Assembly (NCBI GenBank): GCA_947591315.1
Contig: CANQDD010000019.1
Coordinates: forward strand, 1 to 43,408
Direction: 5' to 3'
Origin: an uncultured Clostridia bacterium
GTDB lineage: Bacteria > Bacillota > Clostridia > UBA1381
DNA length: 43,408 bases
In this document: positions 24,459 through 32,898 of the stretch, piece by piece
Layout of the letters: each line of letters starts with the position of its first letter
Position numbering within the stretch: position 1 is the stretch's first letter
Notes under the pieces: model-generated
The model's database searches: none
Told to the model about the DNA's origin: nothing
The model's input: only the letters and a program-made list of their open reading frames with translations
Made by a program: the position numbers and the translations under genes

Positions 24459-25637
24459 TTATTCGGGAAATACCTCGATTTTCTCAATGCCCTCCATCGC
24501 CCGCTCGATAAGCGTTTCAATGTCGAGGTGTTTTTCCGATTTTTCGATATTTACGCGTCTTGGGTTCGTCGTGGGGTGCTTCGGCGTGAATACCGTGCAG
24601 CAGTCCTCGTAAGGCAGTATGGATGTTTCATACGCACCTATCGCGACGGAACGGTCTGTTATTTCAAGCTTGTCCATACCGATAAGCGGCTGCAGTATCG
24701 GCATATCCACCACCGCGTTCGTCACGTCAAGCGCGGCGAGCGTCTGTGACGCGACCTGTCCCACGCTTTCGCCCGTTATGAGCGCTTTGGAGTTATTTTG
24801 TCTCGCGATACGCTCCGCTATACGCATCATGAACCGCCGCATTACGAGCGTCATATGCTCCTCGGGGCATTTGTCGCGTATCTGAAGCTGTATTTCGGTA
24901 AACGGCACGATATACAGGTTTATTTTTGATGTGTACCGCGCCAGTATCGACGCGAGCGTTATTACCTTTTCCTTCGCGCGGTCGCTCGTGTACGGGTAGG
25001 AGAAGAAGTTTACCGCGTCTATCTCCACGCCGCGCTTCGCTATCATGTGTCCCGCGACGGGGCTGTCTATACCGCCCGACAGAAGCAGCGTCGCCTTTGA
25101 GCCCGTGCCTATCGGCATACCGCCCTGTCCCTGTATTCTGTTCTCGTCGGCGTACACGTATGCGTCAAAGTCGCGTACCTCGACCTTTACCGTCACGTCG
25201 GGGTTATGCACGTCGACGATTATGTCGGGAAATTCATCGTCAAGGTAACCGCCGACTTCAAGGCATATCTGCGGCGACTTGTACGGGAACGCCTTGTCGG
25301 AGCGTTTTGCCTCGACCTTAAAGCGTTTGCCCGCCGTGAGGTCGTTTTTGAGGTACTCCTTCGCGACCGCCTTTATATCCTCAATATCCTTTTTGCACAC
25401 CGCCGCCTTCGTTATCGCGACAAGTCCGAATACCATCGAGAGCCGCTTCGCGACGAGGTCGATTTTGCTTTCGTCCTCAACTTCGACGTACACGGTCGCC
25501 TGTGCGAGACGTATTCTCGTTTCCGCGACGTTGCGGAGCGCGTTTTTGATGTTCGACATGAGTATGTTCTCGAACCGCGCGCGGTTGCCGCCCTTTAATA
25601 TTATTTCGCCGTACTTGGCAAGCACAATTTCTTTCAT
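24459..25637 (-). CDS. thiI: tRNA 4-thiouridine synthase ThiI (no rhodanese domain)
   Basis: ThiI adenylates U8 of tRNA and inserts sulfur; it can also feed thiamine synthesis. The 392-residue protein has the ferredoxin-like and THUMP domains (1-165) and the PP-loop ATP motif LLSGGIDSP (185-193). The C-terminal rhodanese domain of the E. coli form is absent, as in Bacillus, where a dedicated cysteine desulfurase supplies the sulfur. Here that enzyme is encoded immediately upstream; its TAG stop is directly followed by the thiI ATG. Confidence 0.95.
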   Translation of the reverse strand: MKEIVLAKYGEIILKGGNRARFENILMSNIKNALRNVAETRIRLAQATVYVEVEDESKIDLVAKRLSMVFGLVAITKAAVCKKDIEDIKAVAKEYLKNDLTAGKRFKVEAKRSDKAFPYKSPQICLEVGGYLDDEFPDIIVDVHNPDVTVKVEVRDFDAYVYADENRIQGQGGMPIGTGSKATLLLSGGIDSPVAGHMIAKRGVEIDAVNFFSYPYTSDRAKEKVITLASILARYTSKINLYIVPFTEIQLQIRDKCPEEHMTLVMRRFMMRIAERIARQNNSKALITGESVGQVASQTLAALDVTNAVVDMPILQPLIGMDKLEITDRSVAIGAYETSILPYEDCCTVFTPKHPTTNPRRVNIEKSEKHLDIETLIERAMEGIEKIEVFPE

Positions 25638-26759
25638 CTACATATATCTCCTTATATTGCGTGCTTCCTCTATCAAAATACGCGCCGCTTCGTCAATTTC
25701 GTCCTTGGTGGTCGTCGGATCGAGGCTTATGCGCACCGCGCCGCCTATTTCCTTCGCGCTCAGCCCCATAGCCGTCAGAACGTGGCTCGGCTGCGGCTTG
25801 TGCGACGAGCATGCGGAACCTGTCGAAATGTACACTCCCCGCGCTTCGGCGGCGTGGAGCAGTATTTCGGCTTTTATTCCGACGAACGACACGTTCAGTA
25901 TGCTGCCGCTGTTATATTCGTCCGAGCCGTTGAATTTTATGTTTTTGTCCTCCGACAGCCTGTCCGCGAGCCGCTGCCTTAAAGATAAAAGGTATGAATT
26001 GTCGCCGCTCGCTTCCTCTGCCGCCGCCGCGAACGCGAGTATGCCGCCGACGTTTTCAGTGCCGGGGCGCATTTCGCGCTGCTGCTCGCCGCCGTAAAGG
26101 AGCGGCTTTATAAGACGAAAGTCGCGGACGTACAGCGCGCCCGTGCCCTTGAAGCCGTGTATTTTGTGCGCGCTTATTGTGATCAAATCCGCGCCGACGT
26201 TTTTCACGTCGAGCTTGCCGAACGACTGCACGCAGTCGCAGTGGAACACCGCGTTCGGCGCGTTTTCGGCAATCATTTTTTTTATTTCGCGTACGGGCTG
26301 GATTACGCCCGTTTCGTTGTTTACGTGCATCACACTCACAAGCGTTGTGTCGTCCGTGAGCGACGCCTTAAGCTCGTCAAGGTTCACGCGTCCGTCACTG
26401 TCCGCGCCGATGTATACAACATCGAAGCCGTCTTTTTCAAGCTGTCTGAACGCTTCGAGTACCGACGGATGCTCGATTTTTGACGTTATGACGCGCCTGC
26501 CCGTTTTGATTTTGGCGCGAGCCGCGCCGAATACGGCGGTGTTGTTCGCCTCCGTGCCGCCGGACGTAAAGAGCAGGCATTTCGCGTCCGCGCCGAGCTT
26601 TGACGCGATTGTTTTGCGCGCGCCCTCGACGAGCTTTTCCGCCTTCAGCCCCAGCCCGTGCAGCGATGAGGGATTGCCGAATGCTTCGGCGGCTTGTATC
26701 ATCGCTTGTACTGCGGCATCGGACGGTTTCGTCGTCGCCGCGTTGTCAAGATATATCAT
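25638..26759 (-). CDS. Cysteine desulfurase (NifS/IscS-like)
   Basis: A PLP enzyme that takes sulfur from cysteine and holds it as a persulfide. In this 373-residue protein Lys199 in SAHKIHG binds PLP and Cys317 in STGSACSS carries the sulfur; the opening MIYLDNAATT and HVNNETG are family hallmarks. The short loop around the active cysteine fits group II NifS/NifZ enzymes. Direct adjacency to thiI suggests it is the ThiI sulfur donor, as NifZ is in Bacillus. ATG at 26759 has GGGAGA upstream; longer readings run into repeat DNA. Confidence 0.94.
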   Translation of the reverse strand: MIYLDNAATTKPSDAAVQAMIQAAEAFGNPSSLHGLGLKAEKLVEGARKTIASKLGADAKCLLFTSGGTEANNTAVFGAARAKIKTGRRVITSKIEHPSVLEAFRQLEKDGFDVVYIGADSDGRVNLDELKASLTDDTTLVSVMHVNNETGVIQPVREIKKMIAENAPNAVFHCDCVQSFGKLDVKNVGADLITISAHKIHGFKGTGALYVRDFRLIKPLLYGGEQQREMRPGTENVGGILAFAAAAEEASGDNSYLLSLRQRLADRLSEDKNIKFNGSDEYNSGSILNVSFVGIKAEILLHAAEARGVYISTGSACSSHKPQPSHVLTAMGLSAKEIGGAVRISLDPTTTKDEIDEAARILIEEARNIRRYM

Positions 26760-26814
26760 GTGGAATGTTCTCCCTTCAAATGTGGGCAGACCGCCCTTAC
26801 ATAAACGGGACGTC

Positions 26815-26896
26815 GGGGCGCCGTCCCCTACACCCGTAATTTTGAAATCGTGCGCCGTAGGGGCTGGCGCCCTCGACAGCCCGTTAGCCGCCCCTA
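26815..26896. repeat. GTAGGGGC-type intergenic inverted repeat between thiN and the desulfurase gene
   Basis: Arms at 26816-26831 (GGGCGCCGTCCCCTAC) and 26857-26872 (GTAGGGGCTGGCGCCC) are reverse complements at 14 of 16 positions. A third GTAGGGGCGGCT motif lies on the minus strand at 26885-26896. It shares the GTAGGGGC edge with the repeat at 10945-11017 but not its interior. The minus-strand TAG of that third motif is the stop codon of thiN. Confidence 0.7.
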
Positions 26897-27502
26897 CACT
26901 CTCCGAACCTTTATGACAATCGCCGTTCCCTTTTCTGCTGTCACCGCGCACCTATCCGCCGTCATGACGTTGCTCACGCCGCGGCTTTTGCCGAAATACA
27001 GCGTCTCTCCGCGCAGCGGGTACTCCAGTCCCTCCGTGACTATACCCTCCAAATCGCCGTTTATCGGCACTATCGAAACGGTGTCGCCCTTTCTGCCTTC
27101 AATTTCGACCCTCGTTTTCAGCATATAAATCTCGTTGTTATCGTCAATCAGCACGCCGTTTCCACACCTCGCGAGCAGAAGTATATCCGTAACCGTATGG
27201 TCAGCCCGATCACCCGTCATGGCGAGCAGCACCACGCCGTCACAGCCGCGCTCCAAAGCGTATTCAACGGCAAGCTCTCCGTCTGTGTAGTCCTTGCGCG
27301 TCGGGTAGCGTATCACGTTTTCCGCGCTCTCGTACCCCACCGCGCTGTCAAAATCGCCTATTATAACGTCGGGCTTTACGCCGAGCCTTACGGCGTGATT
27401 ATAGCCGCCGTCGGCACAGATTATAAAATCGTCCGCGCGTATTTTGCTTTTGATGTAGCCGTAGTCGTTTATGCTCCCGTTACCTATCACAACCGCTCTC
27501 AT
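26894..27502 (-). CDS. thiN: Thiamine pyrophosphokinase
   Basis: ThiN transfers pyrophosphate from ATP to thiamine, giving the coenzyme TPP. The 202-residue protein has the family motifs FIICADGGYNHA (about 26-37), DVIIGDFDSA (45-54), a KDYTDGELA segment and MTGDRADHT near 94-102. The ATG overlaps the rpe stop by four bases (ATGA). Its stop codon is formed by the edge of an intergenic repeat, so the last residues may have been set by that insertion. The rsgA-rpe-thiN order is conserved in Firmicutes. Confidence 0.95.
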   Translation of the reverse strand: MRAVVIGNGSINDYGYIKSKIRADDFIICADGGYNHAVRLGVKPDVIIGDFDSAVGYESAENVIRYPTRKDYTDGELAVEYALERGCDGVVLLAMTGDRADHTVTDILLLARCGNGVLIDDNNEIYMLKTRVEIEGRKGDTVSIVPINGDLEGIVTEGLEYPLRGETLYFGKSRGVSNVMTADRCAVTAEKGTAIVIKVRRV

Positions 27503-28128
27503 CGCATAAGCCTCTTGATATTGCTCTCTATATCGCCGTTAAACACTGCGCTGCCCGCCACGATCACGTTCGCGCCCGCCTCGAGCACGGAGTCGATATT
27601 GTTTTCCCTTACGCCGCCGTCGACCTCGATCTTGAAATACTCGCCCTTGATTTCGCGCAGATACTTTATTTTTTCGTTCACGGCTGTTATGTATTCCTGA
27701 CCGCCGTAACCGGGTTCTACGCTCATTACAAGCACCATGTCAACCTTTTCGAGGTACGGTATTATCCTTTCCACGGGCGTGGCGGGGTTTACGGAAATTC
27801 CCGCGAGCTTGCCGCGCGAGCGTATCATTTCTATGCAGCGGTCGGGGAAATCCGTCGCCTCAATATGGAACGTCACGCCGTCCGCACCGCAGTCTATGAA
27901 GTCGTTTATATACCGCTCCGGCTCCGTTATCATCAGATGCACGTCAAAAAACATATCTGTATACTTGCGTATTGATTTTATTACGGGCATGGCAAACGAG
28001 ATATTCGGCACAAAGTGTCCGTCCATTACGTCTATGTGCAGCCATTCCGCGCCCGCGTTTTCACATTTTTTGATTTGGTCGGCAAGTATTCCGAAGTCAG
28101 CCGACAGTATCGATGGCACAAGTATCAT
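27499..28128 (-). CDS. rpe: Ribulose-phosphate 3-epimerase
   Basis: Rpe interconverts ribulose 5-phosphate and xylulose 5-phosphate in the pentose phosphate pathway. The 209-residue TIM barrel shows the expected motifs: PSILSADF at the start, WLHIDVMDGHFVPN, DVHLMI, MSVEPGYGGQ and EVDGGV, with the metal-binding His and Asp residues in place. The start at 28128 is favoured because it overlaps the rsgA stop as ATGA; an ATG at 28140 lies directly against the AAAGGA site and is less likely. Confidence 0.96.
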   Translation of the reverse strand: MILVPSILSADFGILADQIKKCENAGAEWLHIDVMDGHFVPNISFAMPVIKSIRKYTDMFFDVHLMITEPERYINDFIDCGADGVTFHIEATDFPDRCIEMIRSRGKLAGISVNPATPVERIIPYLEKVDMVLVMSVEPGYGGQEYITAVNEKIKYLREIKGEYFKIEVDGGVRENNIDSVLEAGANVIVAGSAVFNGDIESNIKRLMR

Positions 28129-28994
28129 TTTATTAACCATTCCTTTGTTTGTTTTAATTTTTCGTAGAGTTCACAATAGCTTTCGTACCGCGAGGACGCT
28201 ATTTTACCGTCCGCGAGCTTGTCCTTTACCGCGCAGTCCGGCTCGTTTATGTGGGCGCAGCCTCGGAAGCGGCATTTGCCGTCACAGTCCGCCATTTCGG
28301 GAAAGTAACGCTGTAAATCCTCGGCGCGTATACCCTCCACCTCAAGCTGTGAAAAGCCGGGAGTGTCCATTACGTACCCGCCGTCCGCAAGCTCGAAAAG
28401 CTCGACATGGCGCGTCGTGTGCCTGCCGCGCCGTATCTTTTCCGATACCGCGCCCGTTTCCAAATCATCGTCCGTTATAAGGCTCAAAAGGCTCGACTTG
28501 CCCACGCCCGAAAGTCCTGCGAACGCGGTGCTTTTACCCTTCAGGAAGGTACGGAGCGTGTCTATACCCTCGTTCTTCTCCGCGCTTACCTCTATTACCT
28601 CATAACCCGCCTTCACGTACGCGTCCTTTATCTCATCGCTTTCGGCGAGGTCGGTTTTATTTATGCATACCGCGGGCTTTATACCGCTTATTTCGGCGTT
28701 TACAAGCATCTTATCCGCAACCGCGAGGTTTGGGGACGGTTCGGCGGCGGCTATTACGATAAGCATTGTGTCGATGTTCGCGACGGGCGGACGCAGAAGA
28801 TACGATGTGCGCGGCATTATTTCGACAATGCTGCCCTTTTCGCCGTCTGCTTCAACCGTCACCCTGTCGCCTATCGTAGGGGTAACGCCCTCCTTTCGGA
28901 ATACGCCCCTCGCCTTACATTCGTATACATTGTGAGAGGCTTTTACATAGTAAAAGCCTCCTATACCTTTTATTATAATTCCGTTTACGCGCAT
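28125..28994 (-). CDS. rsgA: Small ribosomal subunit GTPase RsgA
   Basis: RsgA is a circularly permuted GTPase that checks late assembly of the 30S subunit. The 289-residue protein has an N-terminal OB-fold, the G4-type motif NKTDL before the P-loop GLSGVGKS (160-167; the permuted order), the DTPGFSQLE motif and a C-terminal zinc site with Cys/His residues in DCDGKCRFRGCAH. ATG at 28994 is taken; a TTG two codons upstream overlaps the prkC stop. Neither has a strong ribosome site, so translation is probably coupled to prkC. Confidence 0.96.
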   Translation of the reverse strand: MRVNGIIIKGIGGFYYVKASHNVYECKARGVFRKEGVTPTIGDRVTVEADGEKGSIVEIMPRTSYLLRPPVANIDTMLIVIAAAEPSPNLAVADKMLVNAEISGIKPAVCINKTDLAESDEIKDAYVKAGYEVIEVSAEKNEGIDTLRTFLKGKSTAFAGLSGVGKSSLLSLITDDDLETGAVSEKIRRGRHTTRHVELFELADGGYVMDTPGFSQLEVEGIRAEDLQRYFPEMADCDGKCRFRGCAHINEPDCAVKDKLADGKIASSRYESYCELYEKLKQTKEWLIK

Positions 28995-28996
28995 AA

Positions 28997-31090
28997 TCAA
29001 TTAAAGTCTATCGTCTTGTCTGCAACCTTAGCGCCGTCTATATACGCCTGAACCTCAGCCGTGCCGCTGCCCGTTATGTCCACGCTTACGCTGCCCTCGT
29101 CCTTTGAGTGCGTCTCGCTGTGTATGGTTCTGCCGTTTACGAGGATCTCAACATTGACGTTCTCGTTTTCCGTGTCGGGTATTCTGACTGTAAACGTTCT
29201 CGTCGAGCTGCCGCCCGATTCTTCATCGCCGTCATCTCCGTTATCAGCGGATGTTTCCGTTTGAGGTTCTTCCTCCTGCGGCTCACTCTCCTGCGGCGCG
29301 GCTACCGCCTCGCCGCTCGAAACGACGATATTTACGTACGAGCCCTGGACTGCTTTTGTGCGCGCGTCGGGACTTTGCTGTATTACCGTACCCTCCGGCG
29401 ACGACGACGCTTTTCTCTGAACCGAGCCGACAACCAATCCTGCCGACTGTATTCTGCTTTCCGCGTCGTCTATGTACGAGCCTATTACATTCGGCACCGA
29501 TACCGGCTTTTCGGCAGGTGACACAGTTGCTCCGGACTGAGGTCCCTTGCTGACGGTGAGCTTAATCGCGTCCGAATCCTTCTTGAGCTTCGTGCCCGCG
29601 AGCGGTATCTGGCGTATTACGTTGCCCGCCGCGATCGTGTCGGAAAATTCCTCTATAACGTCGTACGTAAGTCCGGCGTTGAGAATTTCCTCTATCGCTT
29701 CGTCGATATTTTTATTCGTCACGTTCGGTGTGGGTATGTCGCCGCCCGAAGCTCCGATTGAAATCACAAGCTTAATCTGCGTACCCTTCGGAACGGTAAG
29801 TCCCTCCTTCGGATCCTGGTCTATAACGCAGTGTTCCGCAACGGTGTCGGAGAATGACAGTTCTCTTTCAGGCGCTATCGCCAGTCCCTTGCTTTCCGCA
29901 AGCTGCACGGCTTCCTGCTCTGTCATGCCGGTTAGGTTGGGAACGGCTGCTTCCTTTCCGTTGTGTACCATCCACCATACGCCGACCGCGATAAGTCCCA
30001 CGGCGATAATTGTCGCGAACGCAAGTATGATTGCTATTCTGTCCTCTTTTTTCTGCTTCTTCGTGTTCTTCTGAATCTCGGTTTTGCGCTTTGTTCTGCC
30101 CCTGTTCTCTATTTCGGGTTCATCGTCGTCCTCGGCTACGGAAGGAATGTCGTCGTCAACGATATAATCCTCCTCCTCGCCGTCAGCCGTTTCTGTCGAC
30201 GCGGCAGTACCGGATACAGTCTTGCCGCCCGCCTCTTCACGGCTCGGCAGCGGCTCGTCCGCGAGAACGGCGTGCAGGTCGTCCACAAACTCCGACACGC
30301 TCGCGTATCTCGCGCTTTGATCCTTTGATATCGCTTTCATCGTAACGTACGCGAGATCCGACGGCACCTCAAGGTTTACCACCTTCACGTTTACCGGCTC
30401 TTTTTCAAGGTGCATAAGAGCGACCGACACGGGCGAGTCGCCGTCGAACGGCACCTTGCCCGTCAGCATTTCGTAAAGCACGATACCGAGCGAATAGATG
30501 TCGCTTCTCGCGTCGGTAACGCCGCCGCGCGCCTGTTCGGGCGATATGTAGTGAACGCTTCCGAGAACGTTGCCGTTTACGACGGTCGTGTCGCCGGCGA
30601 CGGCTTTCGCTATACCGAAGTCTGTTACCTTCAGAATTTTATCCTTCGTCATAAGGATATTCTGCGGCTTTATGTCGCGGTGCACTATGTTAATCGAGTG
30701 CGCCTCGTTGATGCCCTGACCTATCTGTATCGCGAAGTCGCACGCCTCCTGCCAGGGAAGCGCACCGCGCGTTTTTATGTATTCCTTCAAGGTTATGCCG
30801 TCAACGTACTCCATAACCATATAGTTTATGCCGTCCTCTTCGCCGACGTCATATACCGATACTATATTGTTATGAACAAGGCTCGCGGAGGACTGCGCCT
30901 CTTTTACGAAGTTCGCTACTACCTTCTTCTCGTCCTCGAGCGAATCGCGCAGCACTTTAACCGCGACGTAGCGGTTAAGGAGCGTGTCCTTCGCCTTGTA
31001 AACGGTAGCCATACCTCCCGTTCCTATTTTTTCGAGCATTTCATATCTGTTGTTTCCCAGTGTCTTTCCTTCCAGATTTTCGCTGTTCAT
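28997..31090 (-). CDS. prkC: PASTA-domain serine/threonine kinase PrkC (Stk)
   Basis: A membrane-spanning Hanks-type kinase that senses peptidoglycan fragments or lipid II. The 697-residue protein has a kinase domain (about 16-280) with the P-loop GTGGMATVY, ATP-binding Lys45, catalytic Asp139 in HRDIKPQN and DFG at 157-159, then an acidic linker, a transmembrane segment (about 352-375), three PASTA domains (roughly 380-605), a Glu/Gln-rich linker and an extra C-terminal beta-rich domain of about 75 residues that is not PASTA. It overlaps the stp stop by one base (TAATG) and is the expected partner of that phosphatase. Confidence 0.96.
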   Translation of the reverse strand: MNSENLEGKTLGNNRYEMLEKIGTGGMATVYKAKDTLLNRYVAVKVLRDSLEDEKKVVANFVKEAQSSASLVHNNIVSVYDVGEEDGINYMVMEYVDGITLKEYIKTRGALPWQEACDFAIQIGQGINEAHSINIVHRDIKPQNILMTKDKILKVTDFGIAKAVAGDTTVVNGNVLGSVHYISPEQARGGVTDARSDIYSLGIVLYEMLTGKVPFDGDSPVSVALMHLEKEPVNVKVVNLEVPSDLAYVTMKAISKDQSARYASVSEFVDDLHAVLADEPLPSREEAGGKTVSGTAASTETADGEEEDYIVDDDIPSVAEDDDEPEIENRGRTKRKTEIQKNTKKQKKEDRIAIILAFATIIAVGLIAVGVWWMVHNGKEAAVPNLTGMTEQEAVQLAESKGLAIAPERELSFSDTVAEHCVIDQDPKEGLTVPKGTQIKLVISIGASGGDIPTPNVTNKNIDEAIEEILNAGLTYDVIEEFSDTIAAGNVIRQIPLAGTKLKKDSDAIKLTVSKGPQSGATVSPAEKPVSVPNVIGSYIDDAESRIQSAGLVVGSVQRKASSSPEGTVIQQSPDARTKAVQGSYVNIVVSSGEAVAAPQESEPQEEEPQTETSADNGDDGDEESGGSSTRTFTVRIPDTENENVNVEILVNGRTIHSETHSKDEGSVSVDITGSGTAEVQAYIDGAKVADKTIDFN

Positions 31091-31821
31091 TACTCGTTCT
31101 CCTCCTTAAACGCCACTACTGTAATATTGTCTCCGCCGCCGCGCTCGTTCGCAAGCTCCATGAGCTTTTCACACGCGTTTTGAAGCGGCTCGTATTTCTT
31201 TATATGCGCCAGAATTTCGTCGTCGTCGACGTAATTCGTAAGTCCGTCGCTGCAAAGCAGGATTGTTTCACCGTTGTACGGCTTTATGGAAACGTCGACC
31301 TTAACAGTATCCTCCGCTCCCATGGCGCGCGTTATGTAATTCTTCCTTGGGTGATGCTTCGCCATTTCCGGACTTATCTCGCCGCGCGACACAAGCTCCT
31401 GGACGTATGAGTGATCTCTCGTAAGCTGCCGTATATCGTCACCGACCGCATACGCCCGGCTGTCTCCGACGTGAGCCGTTATCACTCTGCCGCCGTACAG
31501 CATGGCAAACGTCGTCGTAGTGCCCATGCCCATTATCTTGTAATGGTCTTTGGCGTAATTGAATATTATGCTGTTCGCGGAAATAAACGCCTGCCTTACG
31601 ATTTCGCCGGCTTCAACATAGTCAAGCCCCGGCTTTAATTCGCTTGCAAGTCTGCTCTCGATTATATCTACAACCATCATACTCGCGACCTCGCCCGCCT
31701 GATGTCCGCCCATTCCGTCCGCGACTATCGCATAAGGGAAGGTGTCGTCCTCGTGTATTATGTAGTTGTCCTCGTTGATTTTCCTGCGCATTCCTATATC
31801 GGTAATCGCACCAAACCGCAT
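31090..31821 (-). CDS. PP2C-family protein phosphatase Stp/PrpC
   Basis: This 243-residue metal-dependent phosphatase should reverse PrkC phosphorylation. It contains the PP2C motifs in order: DIGMRRKINEDN (8-19), VADGMGGHQAGE with metal Asp35, GTTTTFAML, HVGDSRAY, LLCSDGLTNYV and RGGGDNITVV. The ATG at 31821 follows AAAGGGGTGA, and a good promoter lies just upstream, so stp-prkC and the genes after them can be expressed apart from the rlmN side of the cluster. Confidence 0.96.
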   Translation of the reverse strand: MRFGAITDIGMRRKINEDNYIIHEDDTFPYAIVADGMGGHQAGEVASMMVVDIIESRLASELKPGLDYVEAGEIVRQAFISANSIIFNYAKDHYKIMGMGTTTTFAMLYGGRVITAHVGDSRAYAVGDDIRQLTRDHSYVQELVSRGEISPEMAKHHPRKNYITRAMGAEDTVKVDVSIKPYNGETILLCSDGLTNYVDDDEILAHIKKYEPLQNACEKLMELANERGGGDNITVVAFKEENE

Positions 31822-31846
31822 CCGGAAATCACCCCTTTCTTTTTAT

Positions 31847-31875
31847 ATTATACAACACATTCGTGCAATTTACAA
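31847..31875 (-). promoter_or_regulatory. stp-prkC promoter
   Basis: Minus strand: -35 TTGTAA (31870-31875), 17-base spacer, consensus -10 TATAAT (31847-31852), in the 57-base gap between rlmN and stp. Confidence 0.75.
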
Positions 31876-31878
31876 TAA

Positions 31879-32898
31879 TTATAACACTCTTTTTCGCAGT
31901 TGTCCACAGGAAGCTGAAATATCGCTCCCAAGTTCTCTGCGGACAGTCGCGTTCACGCCGAGCGATATGAGCTTATCGCGGAACGCGTCTATCTCCTTTC
32001 GGCTTCCCTTCTCGTATTCGCGCTCCTCCACCTTGTTTACCGGTATGAGGTTCACGTGCGCGCCCATGCCTTTTATTAGACGCGCAAGCTCCGACGCGTT
32101 CTCCGCGCTGTCGTTTACGCCGCGGATAAGCGAATACTCAAAGCTTATCCGTCTGCCGGTCGCCTTAAAATAGCTTTTGCAAGCCTCGATTAACTCGCTT
32201 ATTTTGTACTTGTGATTTATCGGCATTATCGTATCGCGTATCTCGTCGTTCGGCGCGTGCAGGGATATTGTGAGCGTTATGGGAAGGTTCTCCCTCGCCA
32301 GATCGTATATCCTCGGCACTATGCCGCACGTTGACAGCGTTATGTGCCTCAGACCTATGTTTAAGCCCTTTTCGTTGTTCACGTTATGCAGAAATTTGAT
32401 TATGTTATCGTAGTTGTCGAGCGGCTCGCCGATACCCATTATGACGATATTGCTTATCCGCTCGCCTATATCCTTTTGGGCGAAAATCACCTGGTTGAGT
32501 ATCTCTCCGGCGGTGAGGTTTCTGTAAAGACCGCCTATCGTCGAGGCGCAGAAGCGGCACCCCATGCGGCAGCCGACCTGACTCGATATGCAGATCGTGA
32601 GTCCGTGGCGGTAGCACATCACGACGCTCTCTATACAGTTGCCGTCCGGCAGCTCGAACAGGTATTTTACCGTGCCGTCGAGCTTTGAAACGTACTTTTC
32701 CCGTATTTTAAGCGTTGAAACATACGTTTCTTTTTCGAGCTTTTCGCGCGTCTTTTTCGATATGTCCGTCATTTCGCCGTAGCTCAGAGCGCCTCGGCAC
32801 AGCCAAGAAAATATCTGCGCGGCTCTGAATTTCGGCTCGCCTATGGATTTTAAATATTCGGTTAGCTCGTCAAATTCAAAATCCTTCAAATCTATCAT
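31879..32898 (-). CDS. rlmN: Dual-specificity RNA methyltransferase RlmN
   Basis: A radical-SAM enzyme that methylates C2 of A2503 in 23S rRNA and A37 in some tRNAs. In this 339-residue protein the 4Fe-4S cysteines are Cys110, Cys114 and Cys117 (CRMGCRFC), and the methyl-carrying C-terminal cysteine is Cys331 (ASCGQL). GEPLDNYDN and TISLHAPND are further family motifs. The start overlaps the rsmB stop (ATGA). Confidence 0.97.
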   Translation of the reverse strand: MIDLKDFEFDELTEYLKSIGEPKFRAAQIFSWLCRGALSYGEMTDISKKTREKLEKETYVSTLKIREKYVSKLDGTVKYLFELPDGNCIESVVMCYRHGLTICISSQVGCRMGCRFCASTIGGLYRNLTAGEILNQVIFAQKDIGERISNIVIMGIGEPLDNYDNIIKFLHNVNNEKGLNIGLRHITLSTCGIVPRIYDLARENLPITLTISLHAPNDEIRDTIMPINHKYKISELIEACKSYFKATGRRISFEYSLIRGVNDSAENASELARLIKGMGAHVNLIPVNKVEEREYEKGSRKEIDAFRDKLISLGVNATVRRELGSDISASCGQLRKRVL

